Both the position numbers and the translations under genes were made by a program. DNA of 39,958 nt from Dehalococcoidia bacterium (lineage in GTDB: Bacteria > Chloroflexota > Dehalococcoidia > UBA2979). The DNA lies in NCBI GenBank assembly GCA_028279505.1, contig JANQNP010000013.1, positions 1 to 39,958 of the forward strand. Reading direction: 5' to 3'. The notes beneath the pieces were generated by a model that saw only the letters and a program-made list of their open reading frames with translations, was not told the origin of the DNA and searched no databases. Position 1 is the stretch's first letter. Each line of letters starts with the position of its first letter. This document shows, piece after piece, positions 31,964 through 39,958 of this stretch.

Positions 31964-33628
31964 GTGGCGATCGCCATCGGCCTCTCACGTGTCACCAAAC
32001 ACCACGCGGCGAACGTGGTGCTCGAGGGCGTGTCGCTGGAGATCCGGGACGGCGAGGTGATCGGCCTCGTGGGGCCGAACGGCGCGGGGAAGTCCACGCT
32101 GTTCAAGCTGATCACCGGCGAGTACGAGATCGACGACGGGACGCTGAACCGGCGGCGCGACCTGAAGGTCGGCTACCTGCCGCAGACCCCGGAGTTCCGC
32201 GCGTCCACCGTGATCGCGGAGGTGCTGGAGTCGCACGAGGAGCTGGGCGCCGCCGACGCGGCGTTGCGCGACCTCGAGGCGCGGATGGGGGATCCGGAGG
32301 TCGTCGCCGACGCCGACGCCTTCGACCGGGTGATGGAGCAGCACGCCGCGGCCCTCGAGCGGTTCGACCGCCTCGGTGGGCACTCCTTCCGCGGGCAGGT
32401 CGAGGGGACGCTGCGCAAGCTGGGGTTCGAACCGGAGGACTTCGAGACGCCGGTGGAGGTGCTCAGCGGTGGCCAGCAGAAGCTGCTCGGCCTCGCCTCG
32501 GTGATGGTCACTGAGCCGGACGTGCTGCTGCTCGACGAGCCGGACAACCACCTCGACATCGACGGGAAGCGGCTGCTGGAGCGGGCGATCGTGGACCACC
32601 GCGGGGCGGTGGTGATCATCTCGCACGACCGCTACCTGCTCGACATCGTCGCCGACTCGATCGCGGAGCTGGAGATGGCGGGGCAGCACCCGGGGCGGCC
32701 GCAGCTGGTGGTGTTCCCCGGGAACTACTCGGAGTTCGCGTACCAGAAGCGGATGGAGCTGGAGGCGCAGCAGCACGACTACGAGGTGCAGCAGGTGGAG
32801 ATCACGCGCCTCGAACGGTCGATCGCGCGGCTGAAAGTGTTCAGCCGGGGCGGCGCGAACGAGAAGTTCGTGCGCCGGTGGCAGAGCATGCAGAAGCGGC
32901 TCGACAAGGTGGAGCGGATCGAGGCGCCGCAGCTCGAGCCGAAGCGGATGCGGCTGCAACTCAACGCCGAGCGCGGGAGCAAGAAGGTGCTGGAGCTGGC
33001 CGGGCTGTGGAAGCAGTTCGATGACCACGTGGTCCTCGGCGGGCTCGACCTCGTGATCTGGGCCGGGGAGCGGGTGGCGCTGATCGGGCCGAACGGGGCG
33101 GGGAAGTCGGTGCTGTTCCGGATCGTGCTCGACGAGGAGGCGCCGACCGAGGGCCTGGCGAAGCTGGGGCCGAGCGTCGAGGTCTCGTACTACTCGCAGC
33201 AGCACGAGACGCTCGATTACGACTCGACGCCGGTCGAGGAGATCCGGCGGCTCAAGCCGATGCGGGAGGAGGCGGCGTTCGCGTTCCTCAGCTCGTTCCT
33301 CTTCGACCAGCCGCGGGCGCGGCGGCAGGTGGCGCTGCTCAGCGGCGGCGAGAAGAGCCGGCTCCAGCTTGCGAAGCTCACCCTCGCCGAGGGCAACCTG
33401 CTGCTGCTGGACGAGCCGACGAACAACCTCGACATCCCGAGCGCCGAGGTGCTGGAGGATGCGATCGACCAGTACCCGGGGACGGTGCTGGCGATCTCGC
33501 ACGACCGCTACTTCCTCGAGCGGGTCGCGGACCGGGTGGTGGAGCTGAAGGACGGCGAGCTGACGGAGTACCTCGGTGGGTACGCCGCGTACCTCGAGGG
33601 GTCGGCGACCGTGGCGTCGACGGTGTGA
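31964..33628 (+). CDS. ABC-F ribosome-associated ATPase (EttA/Uup-like)
   Basis: A 554-residue soluble protein with two ABC ATPase domains and no membrane helices. NBD1: Walker A GPNGAGKST (37-45), signature LSGGQ (167-171), Walker B LLLLDEPDNHLD (188-198). NBD2: GPNGAGKS (375-382), LSGGE (459-463), LLLDEPTNNLD (480-490) and SHDRY. The linker (about 255-335) is helical and basic (ANEKFVRRWQSMQKRLDKVE), the part that contacts tRNA and 23S rRNA in ABC-F proteins. GTG 31964 with GAGG upstream is preferred over an earlier GTG because it gives the normal family N-terminus and length. Role: translation factor or antibiotic ribosome protection; which one cannot be told. Confidence 0.94.
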   Translation: MAIAIGLSRVTKHHAANVVLEGVSLEIRDGEVIGLVGPNGAGKSTLFKLITGEYEIDDGTLNRRRDLKVGYLPQTPEFRASTVIAEVLESHEELGAADAALRDLEARMGDPEVVADADAFDRVMEQHAAALERFDRLGGHSFRGQVEGTLRKLGFEPEDFETPVEVLSGGQQKLLGLASVMVTEPDVLLLDEPDNHLDIDGKRLLERAIVDHRGAVVIISHDRYLLDIVADSIAELEMAGQHPGRPQLVVFPGNYSEFAYQKRMELEAQQHDYEVQQVEITRLERSIARLKVFSRGGANEKFVRRWQSMQKRLDKVERIEAPQLEPKRMRLQLNAERGSKKVLELAGLWKQFDDHVVLGGLDLVIWAGERVALIGPNGAGKSVLFRIVLDEEAPTEGLAKLGPSVEVSYYSQQHETLDYDSTPVEEIRRLKPMREEAAFAFLSSFLFDQPRARRQVALLSGGEKSRLQLAKLTLAEGNLLLLDEPTNNLDIPSAEVLEDAIDQYPGTVLAISHDRYFLERVADRVVELKDGELTEYLGGYAAYLEGSATVASTV

Positions 33629-33638
33629 GGGGCCAGGC

Positions 33639-34415
33639 CTAGGCGGGCTCGGACTGCTCGAAGCGGACCGGGGCGGGGCGGTCGAGGACCGTCTCCTCGC
33701 AGAGGCGGATGAAGGCGTAGTCGGCGGCGTACCAGCGACGGATCTGCGCCTCGGCCTCGGGCGGTAGCGGGCTCGCCGGGGCGGGGCGGCGATGGGCCTC
33801 GACGTCGTCGACCGGGAGCTGGACGGTCGCGGGGAGCTCGAGGAGTTCGCGCAGCCGCGCGAAGTCGGCGTCGAGGGTCTCCTGGAAGCCGACGAAGTAG
33901 ACGTCGGTGGTGCGGCCTCGGAAGTACGGCTCGTCGCCGATCCAGTCCCAGAACGAGGTGTTCACGTGGTCGATGCCGCGCATCGCGGCTTCGGCCGCGC
34001 GGCGGCGCTCGGGATCGGCGGCGCCGAGGGCGAGCGCGAGCTCGGCCGCGGTCTCGAACCGGGCGAAGGCGGTTCGCTCGGCCTCGGTCCAGGCGTGCTC
34101 GTAGCGCGGCTTCGCGCCGCGGCGCTGGTTGTCGAAGCCGGAGACGAAGCGGTCGACCGGGTCGCGGAGGAAGAAGACGACGCGCTCGCCGCGCGGGACG
34201 TCGCGCAGTCGCGTCCAGTGCCAGTGGAGCTCGAGGTCGAAGCGGCCGTCCGAGCGGTGATCGTGGAGCGCGGCCTTCACGGCGGTGCCACCGGTCTTGC
34301 CGATGTGGAGAATGTGGACCGCCTCGCGGCCGCGAAGGCGGCGCAACAGGCCGCGCGCGCGGACGCGCCAGCGCCAGGGGATCAGCGCAAGCATGGTCTC
34401 GCGGAGCGATCTCAT
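33639..34415 (-). CDS. Sulfotransferase-family protein
   Basis: A 258-residue PAPS-dependent sulfotransferase candidate. The 5'-phosphosulfate loop is HIGKTGGTAV (37-46) and the 3'-phosphate motif RDPVDRFVSGF (84-94), both in the form seen in carbohydrate sulfotransferases (Sulfotransfer_2-like). A basic, hydrophobic N-terminus (LIPWRWRVRARGLLRRLRG) may contact the membrane. Convergent with the ABC-F gene, 10 bases between stops. Acceptor unknown, probably a glycan. Confidence 0.88.
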   Translation of the reverse strand: MRSLRETMLALIPWRWRVRARGLLRRLRGREAVHILHIGKTGGTAVKAALHDHRSDGRFDLELHWHWTRLRDVPRGERVVFFLRDPVDRFVSGFDNQRRGAKPRYEHAWTEAERTAFARFETAAELALALGAADPERRRAAEAAMRGIDHVNTSFWDWIGDEPYFRGRTTDVYFVGFQETLDADFARLRELLELPATVQLPVDDVEAHRRPAPASPLPPEAEAQIRRWYAADYAFIRLCEETVLDRPAPVRFEQSEPA

Positions 34416-34523
34416 CGCGGTCCTCGGAAGCGACGCGCGACCTCGTGCCGCGCGGGGGGCGATCCTAGCGCCGCGCGGGCGCGGCGACCTCGGGGGTGCG
34501 CCTACCTCGGATCGTGCGCGGCG

Positions 34524-35891
34524 CTAGCTGCCGGCGGCGGCCGCCCCCGCGGCCTCGGCGACGGGCGGTTCGATGGCCTCGGTGGTGGGTGGGCCGACGG
34601 GGCGGGCGAGCAGGACGAGGGCGGCAGCGGCGTAGGTGACGAGGGCGGCGACGGTGAAGGGCAGGTCGTAGCCGCCGCTGCGATCCTCGAGAAAGCCGAC
34701 CGCGAACGGGCCGAGGCCGCTCCCGGCCTGGCCGGCGAGGGCGACGATGCCGAAGACGGCGCCGAAGGAGACCATCCCGAAGATCTCGCTGACGAGGAGC
34801 GACTGCATCATGTAGATGTTGCCGATCGTGAAGCCGAAGGTCAGCGTCAGCGCGTAGGTGGCGACGGTGCCGTCGACGCGCAGCACGAGCAGGATCGCGG
34901 AGGCCTGGAGGACGAAGAGGGCGACGGTCAGCCAGCGCTTGTCGATCCGATCGGCGAAGAGGCCGACGACGAGCCGGGCGACGATGCTGCCGAAGGCGGT
35001 GGTGCTGAGCGCGAAGGCGGCGGCGCTGCGCGAGCCGAGGCGCTCCTCGAGGAACGCGATCTGGTGGATCACGAAGCCGGTCTGCGAGATCAGGACGAGG
35101 GTAAAGGCGGCGAGCACGGCCCAGAAGGGGACGGTTCGCATCGCCTGGGGGATCGTCCAGCGCCGGAGCTGCGAGGCGGCGTCCATCCTCGCGCGGGTCT
35201 GGGCGAGGCTGACGCGGGGGTCCTGGCCGTCGGGGTGGAGCCCCATCTGGCGCGGGTCGAAGGCGATGACGCCCCAGAGCACGGGGAGCGTGACGACCAG
35301 CACCATTGCGCCCATGACCGGGCCGGCGAGCGCCAGTCCGCCCTGGTCGACCAGCCACGCGCCGACGGGCGCGAGGATCACGCCGCCGAGGGAGATGCCG
35401 GTCGATGAGACGCTCATCGCGCGGGCGCGGCGGACCATGAACCAGCGGGTCATGATGGCGTTGACGGCGACGTTGGAGGACATCCCGAAGCCGAGCGCCA
35501 TCAAGAGGTAGACGGCGTAGAGCTGCCAGAGCTCCTCGACGAAGCCGATCAGCGCGGCGGCGCCGGCGACGAGGAGGAAGCCGACGGTCATGTAGCCCAT
35601 CGGTCCTCGGCGGTCGACGCGCGGGCCGAAGAACGCGGCGGTCAGGCCCGAGGTGACGAAGTAGAGGCTGGCCGCGCCGCTGACGGAGGCGTTCGACCAG
35701 CCGTGCTCCTCCTGCAGCGGGTTGAGGAAGACGGCGAGGCCGTAGTAGCCGATGCCGGCGGCGACGAGCATCAGCGAGGCGACGGCGACGGCGATCGCCC
35801 AGCCGTAGAAGAGCGACGAGGGGAAGAGCCGCGCCGCCGGGGGGTGGCGGCGCGGGAGCGAAGCGTCGGTGTCGTCGACCTCGAAGCTCAT
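34524..35891 (-). CDS. MFS transporter, oxalate/formate antiporter or monocarboxylate-like
   Basis: A 455-residue, 12-helix carrier. FYGWAIAVAVASLMLVAAGIGYYGLAVF is the start typical of the OFA/MCT group (the first helix with YGW and GxxYYG), and the helix 2-3 loop is FGPRVDRRGP. A central loop with DPRQMGLHPDGQ and a second half with ADRIDKRWL follow. The group moves carboxylates, but many members are uncharacterised. The gene is expressed leftward; the sulfotransferase follows 108 bases downstream. Confidence 0.87.
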   Translation of the reverse strand: MSFEVDDTDASLPRRHPPAARLFPSSLFYGWAIAVAVASLMLVAAGIGYYGLAVFLNPLQEEHGWSNASVSGAASLYFVTSGLTAAFFGPRVDRRGPMGYMTVGFLLVAGAAALIGFVEELWQLYAVYLLMALGFGMSSNVAVNAIMTRWFMVRRARAMSVSSTGISLGGVILAPVGAWLVDQGGLALAGPVMGAMVLVVTLPVLWGVIAFDPRQMGLHPDGQDPRVSLAQTRARMDAASQLRRWTIPQAMRTVPFWAVLAAFTLVLISQTGFVIHQIAFLEERLGSRSAAAFALSTTAFGSIVARLVVGLFADRIDKRWLTVALFVLQASAILLVLRVDGTVATYALTLTFGFTIGNIYMMQSLLVSEIFGMVSFGAVFGIVALAGQAGSGLGPFAVGFLEDRSGGYDLPFTVAALVTYAAAALVLLARPVGPPTTEAIEPPVAEAAGAAAAGS

Positions 35892-35996
35892 CAGGTTCCG
35901 CGTTCCTGCCGTCCTCGGGCGTGGCGATCGCGCGACGCGACCGCGGGCGCGCCGGGCCGGCGCCCTCGGATGGTGCGACCGGGCCGCCGTTGGGCG

Positions 35997-37373
35997 CTAC
36001 CCACCGCCTCCGCAGGGGGCGGGGTTCTCGGCTCCGCTGACGGTACCGCTGTCGCCGCCCTGGAACGGCACGCCACCGGCCTCGCCGACGACGGAGTAGC
36101 TGAAGGGGCCGAAGTTCTGGATCGGGACTTCGATCCTCGCATTGCCGTTGCCGTCGAACTGGCCGTTCAACGTGGTGCTAGCGAGGCCCGCGCCCTCGAA
36201 GAGGATCGCGACCGCGGCGTTGGCCGCGGCGGCGCCGCCGGAGAGCAGCGCGACCAGCACGCTGGCGCCGGTGTTCGTGTAGGAGCAGGCGTACGGCGGG
36301 TGGTCGACGGCCGAGGTGGCGCCAATGGAGATCGCGCTCGCCTCGGTGGGTGTTGGTGGCACGGTCGGGGTCGGCGTCGGGTCATCGTCGGCGGCGATGC
36401 AGAGGGCCGACTCCTCGACGAAGTCTCCGTAGGACGGGTCACCTCGGAGGTCGCGCGTCTCGCCCGGTGGGTTGATGGGGATGGTGCGCACGCCGACCTT
36501 GGCGTATCCGCCGATGGTCGCGACGTATGGTCCGGCGCGCTCGCAGGTGACCTCGGTCTCGATGAAGGCCGCGTTCTGGTCGGGCGATGGGGTCTCCTGA
36601 AACCTGGCCCGCGCGCTGGTGACCGCCGGTCCGTGGACGCCGATGGTGACGTCGTACGACCAGGTGCGGTCGTCCGACGGACGGAACCGGTATGTCATGT
36701 ACGGCTCGCCGCGGAGGAGGACCTGCTTCACCTCTTCCTCGAAGTCGATCCGATCGATGCGGGCGCGGATGGTGAAGGTCTCGCCGACGAGGTGATCCTG
36801 CAGCGGCGGTTCGAACTCAAACTTGATCACGTCGACGCTGCCCATGTACACGAGCTCGCTGAAGTGATCGACCGAGACGGTGGCGACGACCTCGCTGGCT
36901 TCTTCATCCTCGGTGGCTGACCACGCGAGCACCTCTGCGTCTGCGCCGTCGGAGCGGAGGAGCACAAGTCCGGGTGCCGCGGCGAGCGGCATCCGGGTGC
37001 GGATGGTCACGGGCTCGGCGAACTCGGTGCCGCTCGGTTCGAGGCGGACGGCGGCGACGACGGCCGCGCCGCCGGGCGCATCCGTGTCGACGGTGAAGTC
37101 ATCGACGGGGAGCGTCGTGACCTCGATCTGGTCGGCCGAGACGCCGTCGGGCAACGCGCCGGCCGGGACGTCGACGGTGACCGATCCGTCCTCGGAGGAG
37201 ACGGTCAGCGCCTCGCCGGCCTCGCCGTTCGAGGGGGCCGGGGTGCTCGTACCGGAGCCGGGATCGGCGGTGGTTGGCTCGGCGGTCGGGTCCTCGTCGT
37301 CGCCGCCGCAGGCGGCGAGGAGGAGGGTGACTACCGTGAGGATGATGATCGAGTAGCTGCGTTTCGTAAGCAT
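35997..37373 (-). CDS. Lipoprotein with ZU5-like domain
   Basis: A 458-residue predicted lipoprotein: signal IIILTVVTLLLAAC (C22) then GGDDEDPTAEPTT. Residues about 60-160 look like a ZU5-type beta fold (GSVTVDVPAGALPDG, then GTEFAEPVTIRT, ending VSVDHFSELVYMG), as in secreted bacterial proteins. The middle part carries FEPPLQDHLVGETFTIRA and an immunoglobulin-like strand pattern. A DDDPTPTPTVPPTPTE linker leads to a Gly/Ala-rich C-terminal beta domain ending NPAPCGGGG. Role unknown; surface-exposed. Confidence 0.82.
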   Translation of the reverse strand: MLTKRSYSIIILTVVTLLLAACGGDDEDPTAEPTTADPGSGTSTPAPSNGEAGEALTVSSEDGSVTVDVPAGALPDGVSADQIEVTTLPVDDFTVDTDAPGGAAVVAAVRLEPSGTEFAEPVTIRTRMPLAAAPGLVLLRSDGADAEVLAWSATEDEEASEVVATVSVDHFSELVYMGSVDVIKFEFEPPLQDHLVGETFTIRARIDRIDFEEEVKQVLLRGEPYMTYRFRPSDDRTWSYDVTIGVHGPAVTSARARFQETPSPDQNAAFIETEVTCERAGPYVATIGGYAKVGVRTIPINPPGETRDLRGDPSYGDFVEESALCIAADDDPTPTPTVPPTPTEASAISIGATSAVDHPPYACSYTNTGASVLVALLSGGAAAANAAVAILFEGAGLASTTLNGQFDGNGNARIEVPIQNFGPFSYSVVGEAGGVPFQGGDSGTVSGAENPAPCGGGG

Positions 37374-37428
37374 CGGGACCTCGCGATCGCTGGTCGCCTG
37401 CCCGACAGACTACTCCTTGGTATGCCCC

Positions 37429-37896
37429 TCACCCACCGTCAGTGCTCCGCCGGTCCAGCTCACGGCCAACCGTCGAGCTGGCCTCGGCGTGTCGCTGGAC
37501 GCGGAGTTGCCAGAGAGCGAAGAGCAGCAGGGATGCCTCGAGGGCGATCAGGACGGTGGCCGGGGCGTTCGACCAGCCGTGCTCGGCGGCGGAGATCAGG
37601 CGGCCGACCGCGCCCAGGACCATCGCCGCCGCGGCGATCTGGAAGACGGGCGCCGCGCGCTCGATGTGCGGGATCGACCAGGCGAAGATGCCGGCGATGC
37701 CGAGGAAGAGGGCGCCGAAGAACCGCAGCGCCGAGTCGAGCTCAGCGAAGTTCTCCACCTCGACGTACTCGACCCCGAAGATCCAGGTGGCGACGTCGGA
37801 GCCAGCGATGACGACCGTGGCGCCCAGTGAGCCGGTGAACGCGGCGATCCCGGCGACCGCGACCTGGAGGATGCGGCGCTCGCGTGCTGGATCCAT
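37429..37896 (-). CDS. DUF4345-like four-helix membrane protein
   Basis: A 155-residue membrane protein with four hydrophobic segments (ILQVAVAGIAAFTGSLGATVVI; FFGALFLGIAGIFAWSI; APVFQIAAAAMVLGAVGRL; APATVLIALEASLLLFALW). The LDSALRFFGALFLGIAG and GRLISA features match DUF4345. Function unknown. Divergent from the HxlR regulator with 97 bases between, so a likely target of it. Confidence 0.8.
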   Translation of the reverse strand: MDPARERRILQVAVAGIAAFTGSLGATVVIAGSDVATWIFGVEYVEVENFAELDSALRFFGALFLGIAGIFAWSIPHIERAAPVFQIAAAAMVLGAVGRLISAAEHGWSNAPATVLIALEASLLLFALWQLRVQRHAEASSTVGRELDRRSTDGG

Positions 37897-37935
37897 GGTT
37901 TCGCTCGCCCTCTCAGATCTGAGTTTCTTTAAGCA

Positions 37936-37988
37936 ATTCAGTAGGTGAATCTAGCGACAGAAGTTGCTCGACGCAACCCAGCTATGAT
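37936..37988. promoter_or_regulatory. HxlR/DUF4345 divergent promoter with two inverted repeats
   Basis: Two 5-5-5 inverted repeats: ATTCA-GTAGG-TGAAT (37936-37950) and GTTGC-TCGAC-GCAAC (37963-37977), centres 27 bases apart. Leftward, TTGCGT and TAGATT (17-base spacer) form a possible promoter for the DUF4345 gene. Rightward, TATGAT (37983-37988) sits five bases before the hxlR-like ATG, so that mRNA would be leaderless. HxlR-type regulators act as dimers and could use either repeat. Confidence 0.5.
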
Positions 37989-37993
37989 CGGGC

Positions 37994-38506
37994 ATGCCTC
38001 AACGCACCGACTTCTCTTCGATGGCCTGTTCGCTCTCGCGAGCGTGGTCCGTGATCGGCGAGCCGTGGACGCCGCTGCTGATCCGTGACTTTGCCCTCGG
38101 GATGACCCGCTTCGACCAGTTCCAGGGGGACCTCGGCGTGGCGCGCAACGTGTTGGCGGACCGGCTGCGGACGCTGCTCGACGCGGGGGTGATCGAGAAG
38201 CGGGAGTACCGCTCCGCGAACCGGGCGCGCGAGGAGTACGTGCTGACCTCGATGGGTCGGGAGCTGGTGCCGATCGTGATGGCGGTGACGCAGTGGGGTG
38301 ACCGCTGGCTCGACGACGGCGCCGGGCCGCCGGTGCTGTTCCACCACGACGGTTGCGGGCAGACCTCGAGGGCGCGGCTCGTCTGCGACCGGTGCGGCGA
38401 GCCGCTGGAGGCGGGCGAGCTGTCGCTGCTGGCCGGGCCGGGTGCGCGGGTGGGGCCGGGGACGCTCGCGGCCGATCAACTGCCTCGCGAGCCTGCCTCG
38501 GACTGA
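37994..38506 (+). CDS. HxlR-family winged-helix regulator
   Basis: A 170-residue regulator. C12 (SMACSLSRAWSVIGEPW) is at the redox-sensitive Cys position of the family; the winged helix follows (RFDQFQGDLGVARNVLADRLRTLLDAGVIEK, then REEYVLTSMGREL). A C-terminal extension has H117/H118, C121 and CDRC (131-134), a possible metal or zinc-ribbon site. It is divergent from the DUF4345 gene and may be leaderless (see the promoter entry). Ligand or redox signal unknown. Confidence 0.92.
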   Translation: MPQRTDFSSMACSLSRAWSVIGEPWTPLLIRDFALGMTRFDQFQGDLGVARNVLADRLRTLLDAGVIEKREYRSANRAREEYVLTSMGRELVPIVMAVTQWGDRWLDDGAGPPVLFHHDGCGQTSRARLVCDRCGEPLEAGELSLLAGPGARVGPGTLAADQLPREPASD

Positions 38507-38616
38507 GCAGTTCGCGCGCGGCGGCGCGCGCTACGTTGCGGTGGTCCGCCGCGATGCCCGACTGCGCCCCGCACCGGGCGTACTTAGAGTGGCGACTACG
38601 CGGACCTGGGGGGCGC

Positions 38617-38820
38617 TTGGCCGAGGATGAGCTGATTTCGCTCTCGGAGGCGGCGGCCGAGTTTGGGTTCAGTGCCGGTCATCTCAGGTACCTGGTCAGC
38701 CAGGGGCGGCTCGAGGGTCGCAAGATCGGCCGCAACTGGGTGACCACCCGTCGGGCTGTCGCGGAGTACGCGAGGGACCGCTTCCAACGGAGCAAGGACC
38801 CTCGGAAGCATCAGCGCTGA
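38617..38820 (+). CDS. Small excisionase/MerR-type helix-turn-helix protein
   Basis: A 67-residue protein, essentially one HTH_17-type domain: ISLSEAAAEFGFSAGHLRYL, then SQGRLEGRKIGRNWVTT and AVAEYARDRF. No ATG fits; TTG at 38617 has a G-rich stretch just upstream and gives the normal domain start. Similar single-domain proteins are excisionase-like DNA binders or small regulators; no phage genes or att sites are nearby. The C-terminus is basic. Confidence 0.75.
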   Translation: MAEDELISLSEAAAEFGFSAGHLRYLVSQGRLEGRKIGRNWVTTRRAVAEYARDRFQRSKDPRKHQR

Positions 38821-38920
38821 ATCCCCGGACGCGATGTTGTGTCCTGCGACGAAGCGCTCGGGCGCGGGCATCCCTCGTATCATCGCGGCGCCGCCGAGCG
38901 ACGGAGCGAGGAGCATCGTC

Positions 38921-39769
38921 ATGGTCGATCAGCGCGACGCGATCCCGGGGGTCGGGACGGCGCCGGACGCGCCCGAGGAGCCGGAGCGCTACGACTGGCC
39001 GGAGCTGGTGGCGGGGCTGAACCGGTACCTGCGACTCGGGGCGACGCCGGTTGGGTTGAAGATGCTCGACACGGTGGCCGAGATGGAGGCGATCGAGCGG
39101 ATCCGGCGGCCCGAGGGGCAGCTGATGCTCGACCAGATCATCGCGCAGGCGCGGTGGAATGGGTGGACGCTGGGGGTCACGGGCGACGACCTCGGCGCGC
39201 AGTGCGCGGCGCCGGTCGGGCTGCTGCCGACGGTCGACGGCGGGCGGCTGCCGACGCTGGTGCAGTGGCGCGAGAGCACGAACATGAGCGGCGTGTGGTT
39301 CGGGTCGGACGAAGACGCGATCGCGCATCAGCAGGCGATGGACGTGCTGCCCTCGGGCCGGTACGAGGCGCTGGCGGTGTCGCCGCTGACCTCGGGGCGG
39401 CTGGATCCGCCGGACATCTGCCTGATCTACGCGACGCCCGGGCAGATGATCATTCTGATCAACGGGCTGCAGTTCCACGGGTATCGGAAGTTCGAGTTCT
39501 CGGTGGTCGGTGAGTCGGCGTGCGCCGATTCGTGGGGGCGGGCGCTGAAGACCGGGGAGCCGTCGCTGTCGATCCCGTGCTTCGCGGAGCGGCGGTTCGG
39601 TGGGGTGCAGGACGACGAGCTGCTGATGGCGATCCCGCCTCGATACCTGCCGAAGGCGATCGACGGGATGGCGAAGCTGTCGCGGAACGGGCTGCGCTAC
39701 CCGATCGCGCCGCTGGGGATCCAGGCGGACCCGGCGCAGTCGCTGGCGCGCTCGTACGGGGGCCGGTAG
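38921..39769 (+). CDS. DUF169-family protein
   Basis: A 282-residue protein of the DUF169 family, recognised by the N-terminal LGATPVGLKMLDTV, the CAAPVGLLP segment and PPDICLIYATPGQM, plus CFAERRFGGVQDDELLMAIP near the end. The molecular function of the family is not established. The start at 38921 has GAGGAG seven bases upstream. It follows the small HTH gene by 100 bases on the same strand. Confidence 0.85.
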   Translation: MVDQRDAIPGVGTAPDAPEEPERYDWPELVAGLNRYLRLGATPVGLKMLDTVAEMEAIERIRRPEGQLMLDQIIAQARWNGWTLGVTGDDLGAQCAAPVGLLPTVDGGRLPTLVQWRESTNMSGVWFGSDEDAIAHQQAMDVLPSGRYEALAVSPLTSGRLDPPDICLIYATPGQMIILINGLQFHGYRKFEFSVVGESACADSWGRALKTGEPSLSIPCFAERRFGGVQDDELLMAIPPRYLPKAIDGMAKLSRNGLRYPIAPLGIQADPAQSLARSYGGR

Positions 39770-39792
39770 GCGCCGGTCCTCCGCTGCGGGGG

Positions 39793-39958
39793 TTAGGCCC
39801 CGGGGGGTTCGCGGCGCACCCAGCGGCTGGTGGCGGCGGCGTCCTCGATCGGTTCGCCCGCCTCTTTCCAGCCGCCGAAGCCGGGCTCGAGGTGGGCGAC
39901 GTTGGTGAAGCCCATCTGCATCAGGGCCTGAGCGGCGAGCACGGAGCGGCCGCCGCCG
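39793..39958 (-). CDS. Rhodanese-like domain protein (C-terminal part)
   Basis: The last 54 residues of a leftward gene whose start lies beyond the right edge. The visible sequence GGGRSVLAAQALMQMGF followed by LEPGFGGWKEAG matches the end of a rhodanese domain: GxRS is the tail of the active-site loop CxxGxRS (the catalytic Cys is outside the window) and GGWKEAG the family C-terminus. Probably a single-domain sulfurtransferase or sulfur carrier. Confidence 0.88.
   Translation of the reverse strand, partial: GGGRSVLAAQALMQMGFTNVAHLEPGFGGWKEAGEPIEDAAATSRWVRREPPGA

Noticed and set aside
33792..35408. A 538-codon rightward frame over sulfotransferase and MFS genes
   Set aside because: Runs antisense across two real genes and their gap; composition is typical shadow.
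38617..38820. Prophage or integrated element signalled by the excisionase-like HTH
   Set aside because: No integrase, att repeat or phage gene nearby; base composition is like the host.

Overview
The window is a 40-kb piece of a high-GC bacterial chromosome. Secreted proteins with lipobox signals and threonine/proline-rich linkers, a degenerate Rieske-type lipoprotein, a DUF169 protein and a mix of MFS transporters and small regulators suggest a Chloroflexota (Dehalococcoidia-like) organism. That placement is an inference from gene style; no rRNA or marker gene is present to prove it. No tRNA, rRNA, CRISPR array, insertion sequence or integrase was found.

Layout: (1) 1-2811, a leftward copper operon: an HMA/Cys-rich copper-binding protein, CsoR and the copper ATPase CopA (running off the left edge), behind a perfect CsoR-type operator that overlaps the -10 box. 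(2) 2911-5816, a lipoprotein with a Rieske-like domain and four repeated modules, broken by a frameshift at a C7 tract, divergent from a PPOX-family flavoprotein. (3) 5835-10440, a lower-GC island of four tightly coupled rightward genes: a beta-class amino-methyltransferase, an SF2 helicase, a PD-(D/E)XK nuclease and a MORC/MutL-like GHKL ATPase. It has its own promoter and candidate flanking direct repeats. This is the best candidate for an unusual system: a restriction-modification-like defence operon with a MORC-type ATPase. (4) 10463-19497, housekeeping-accessory genes: MFS exporters, a zinc-type dehydrogenase, an ICMT-like membrane methyltransferase, a ferredoxin-CDGSH fusion, a TetR regulator beside a double operator, a Tat lipoprotein with a lamin-tail domain, and a Gfo/Idh/MocA oxidoreductase. 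(5) 19594-23311, two large extracytoplasmic proteins. (6) 23400-27124, a leftward amidohydrolase / class III aminotransferase / aldo-keto reductase cluster. (7) 27220-39958, a GNAT, an alpha/beta hydrolase, a NIT-domain chemoreceptor, an ABC-F ATPase, a sulfotransferase, an OFA-like MFS, a ZU5-like lipoprotein, a DUF4345/HxlR divergent pair, a small excisionase-type HTH, DUF169, and the C-terminus of a rhodanese.

A window-wide signal is the hexamer CCTCGG, which is very frequent on the plus strand whichever way the genes run and forces otherwise avoided codons (CCT, CGA). It is almost absent from the defence island, which supports recent acquisition of that island. Many start codons were moved from the longest frame to sites with a visible Shine-Dalgarno sequence, as noted per gene.
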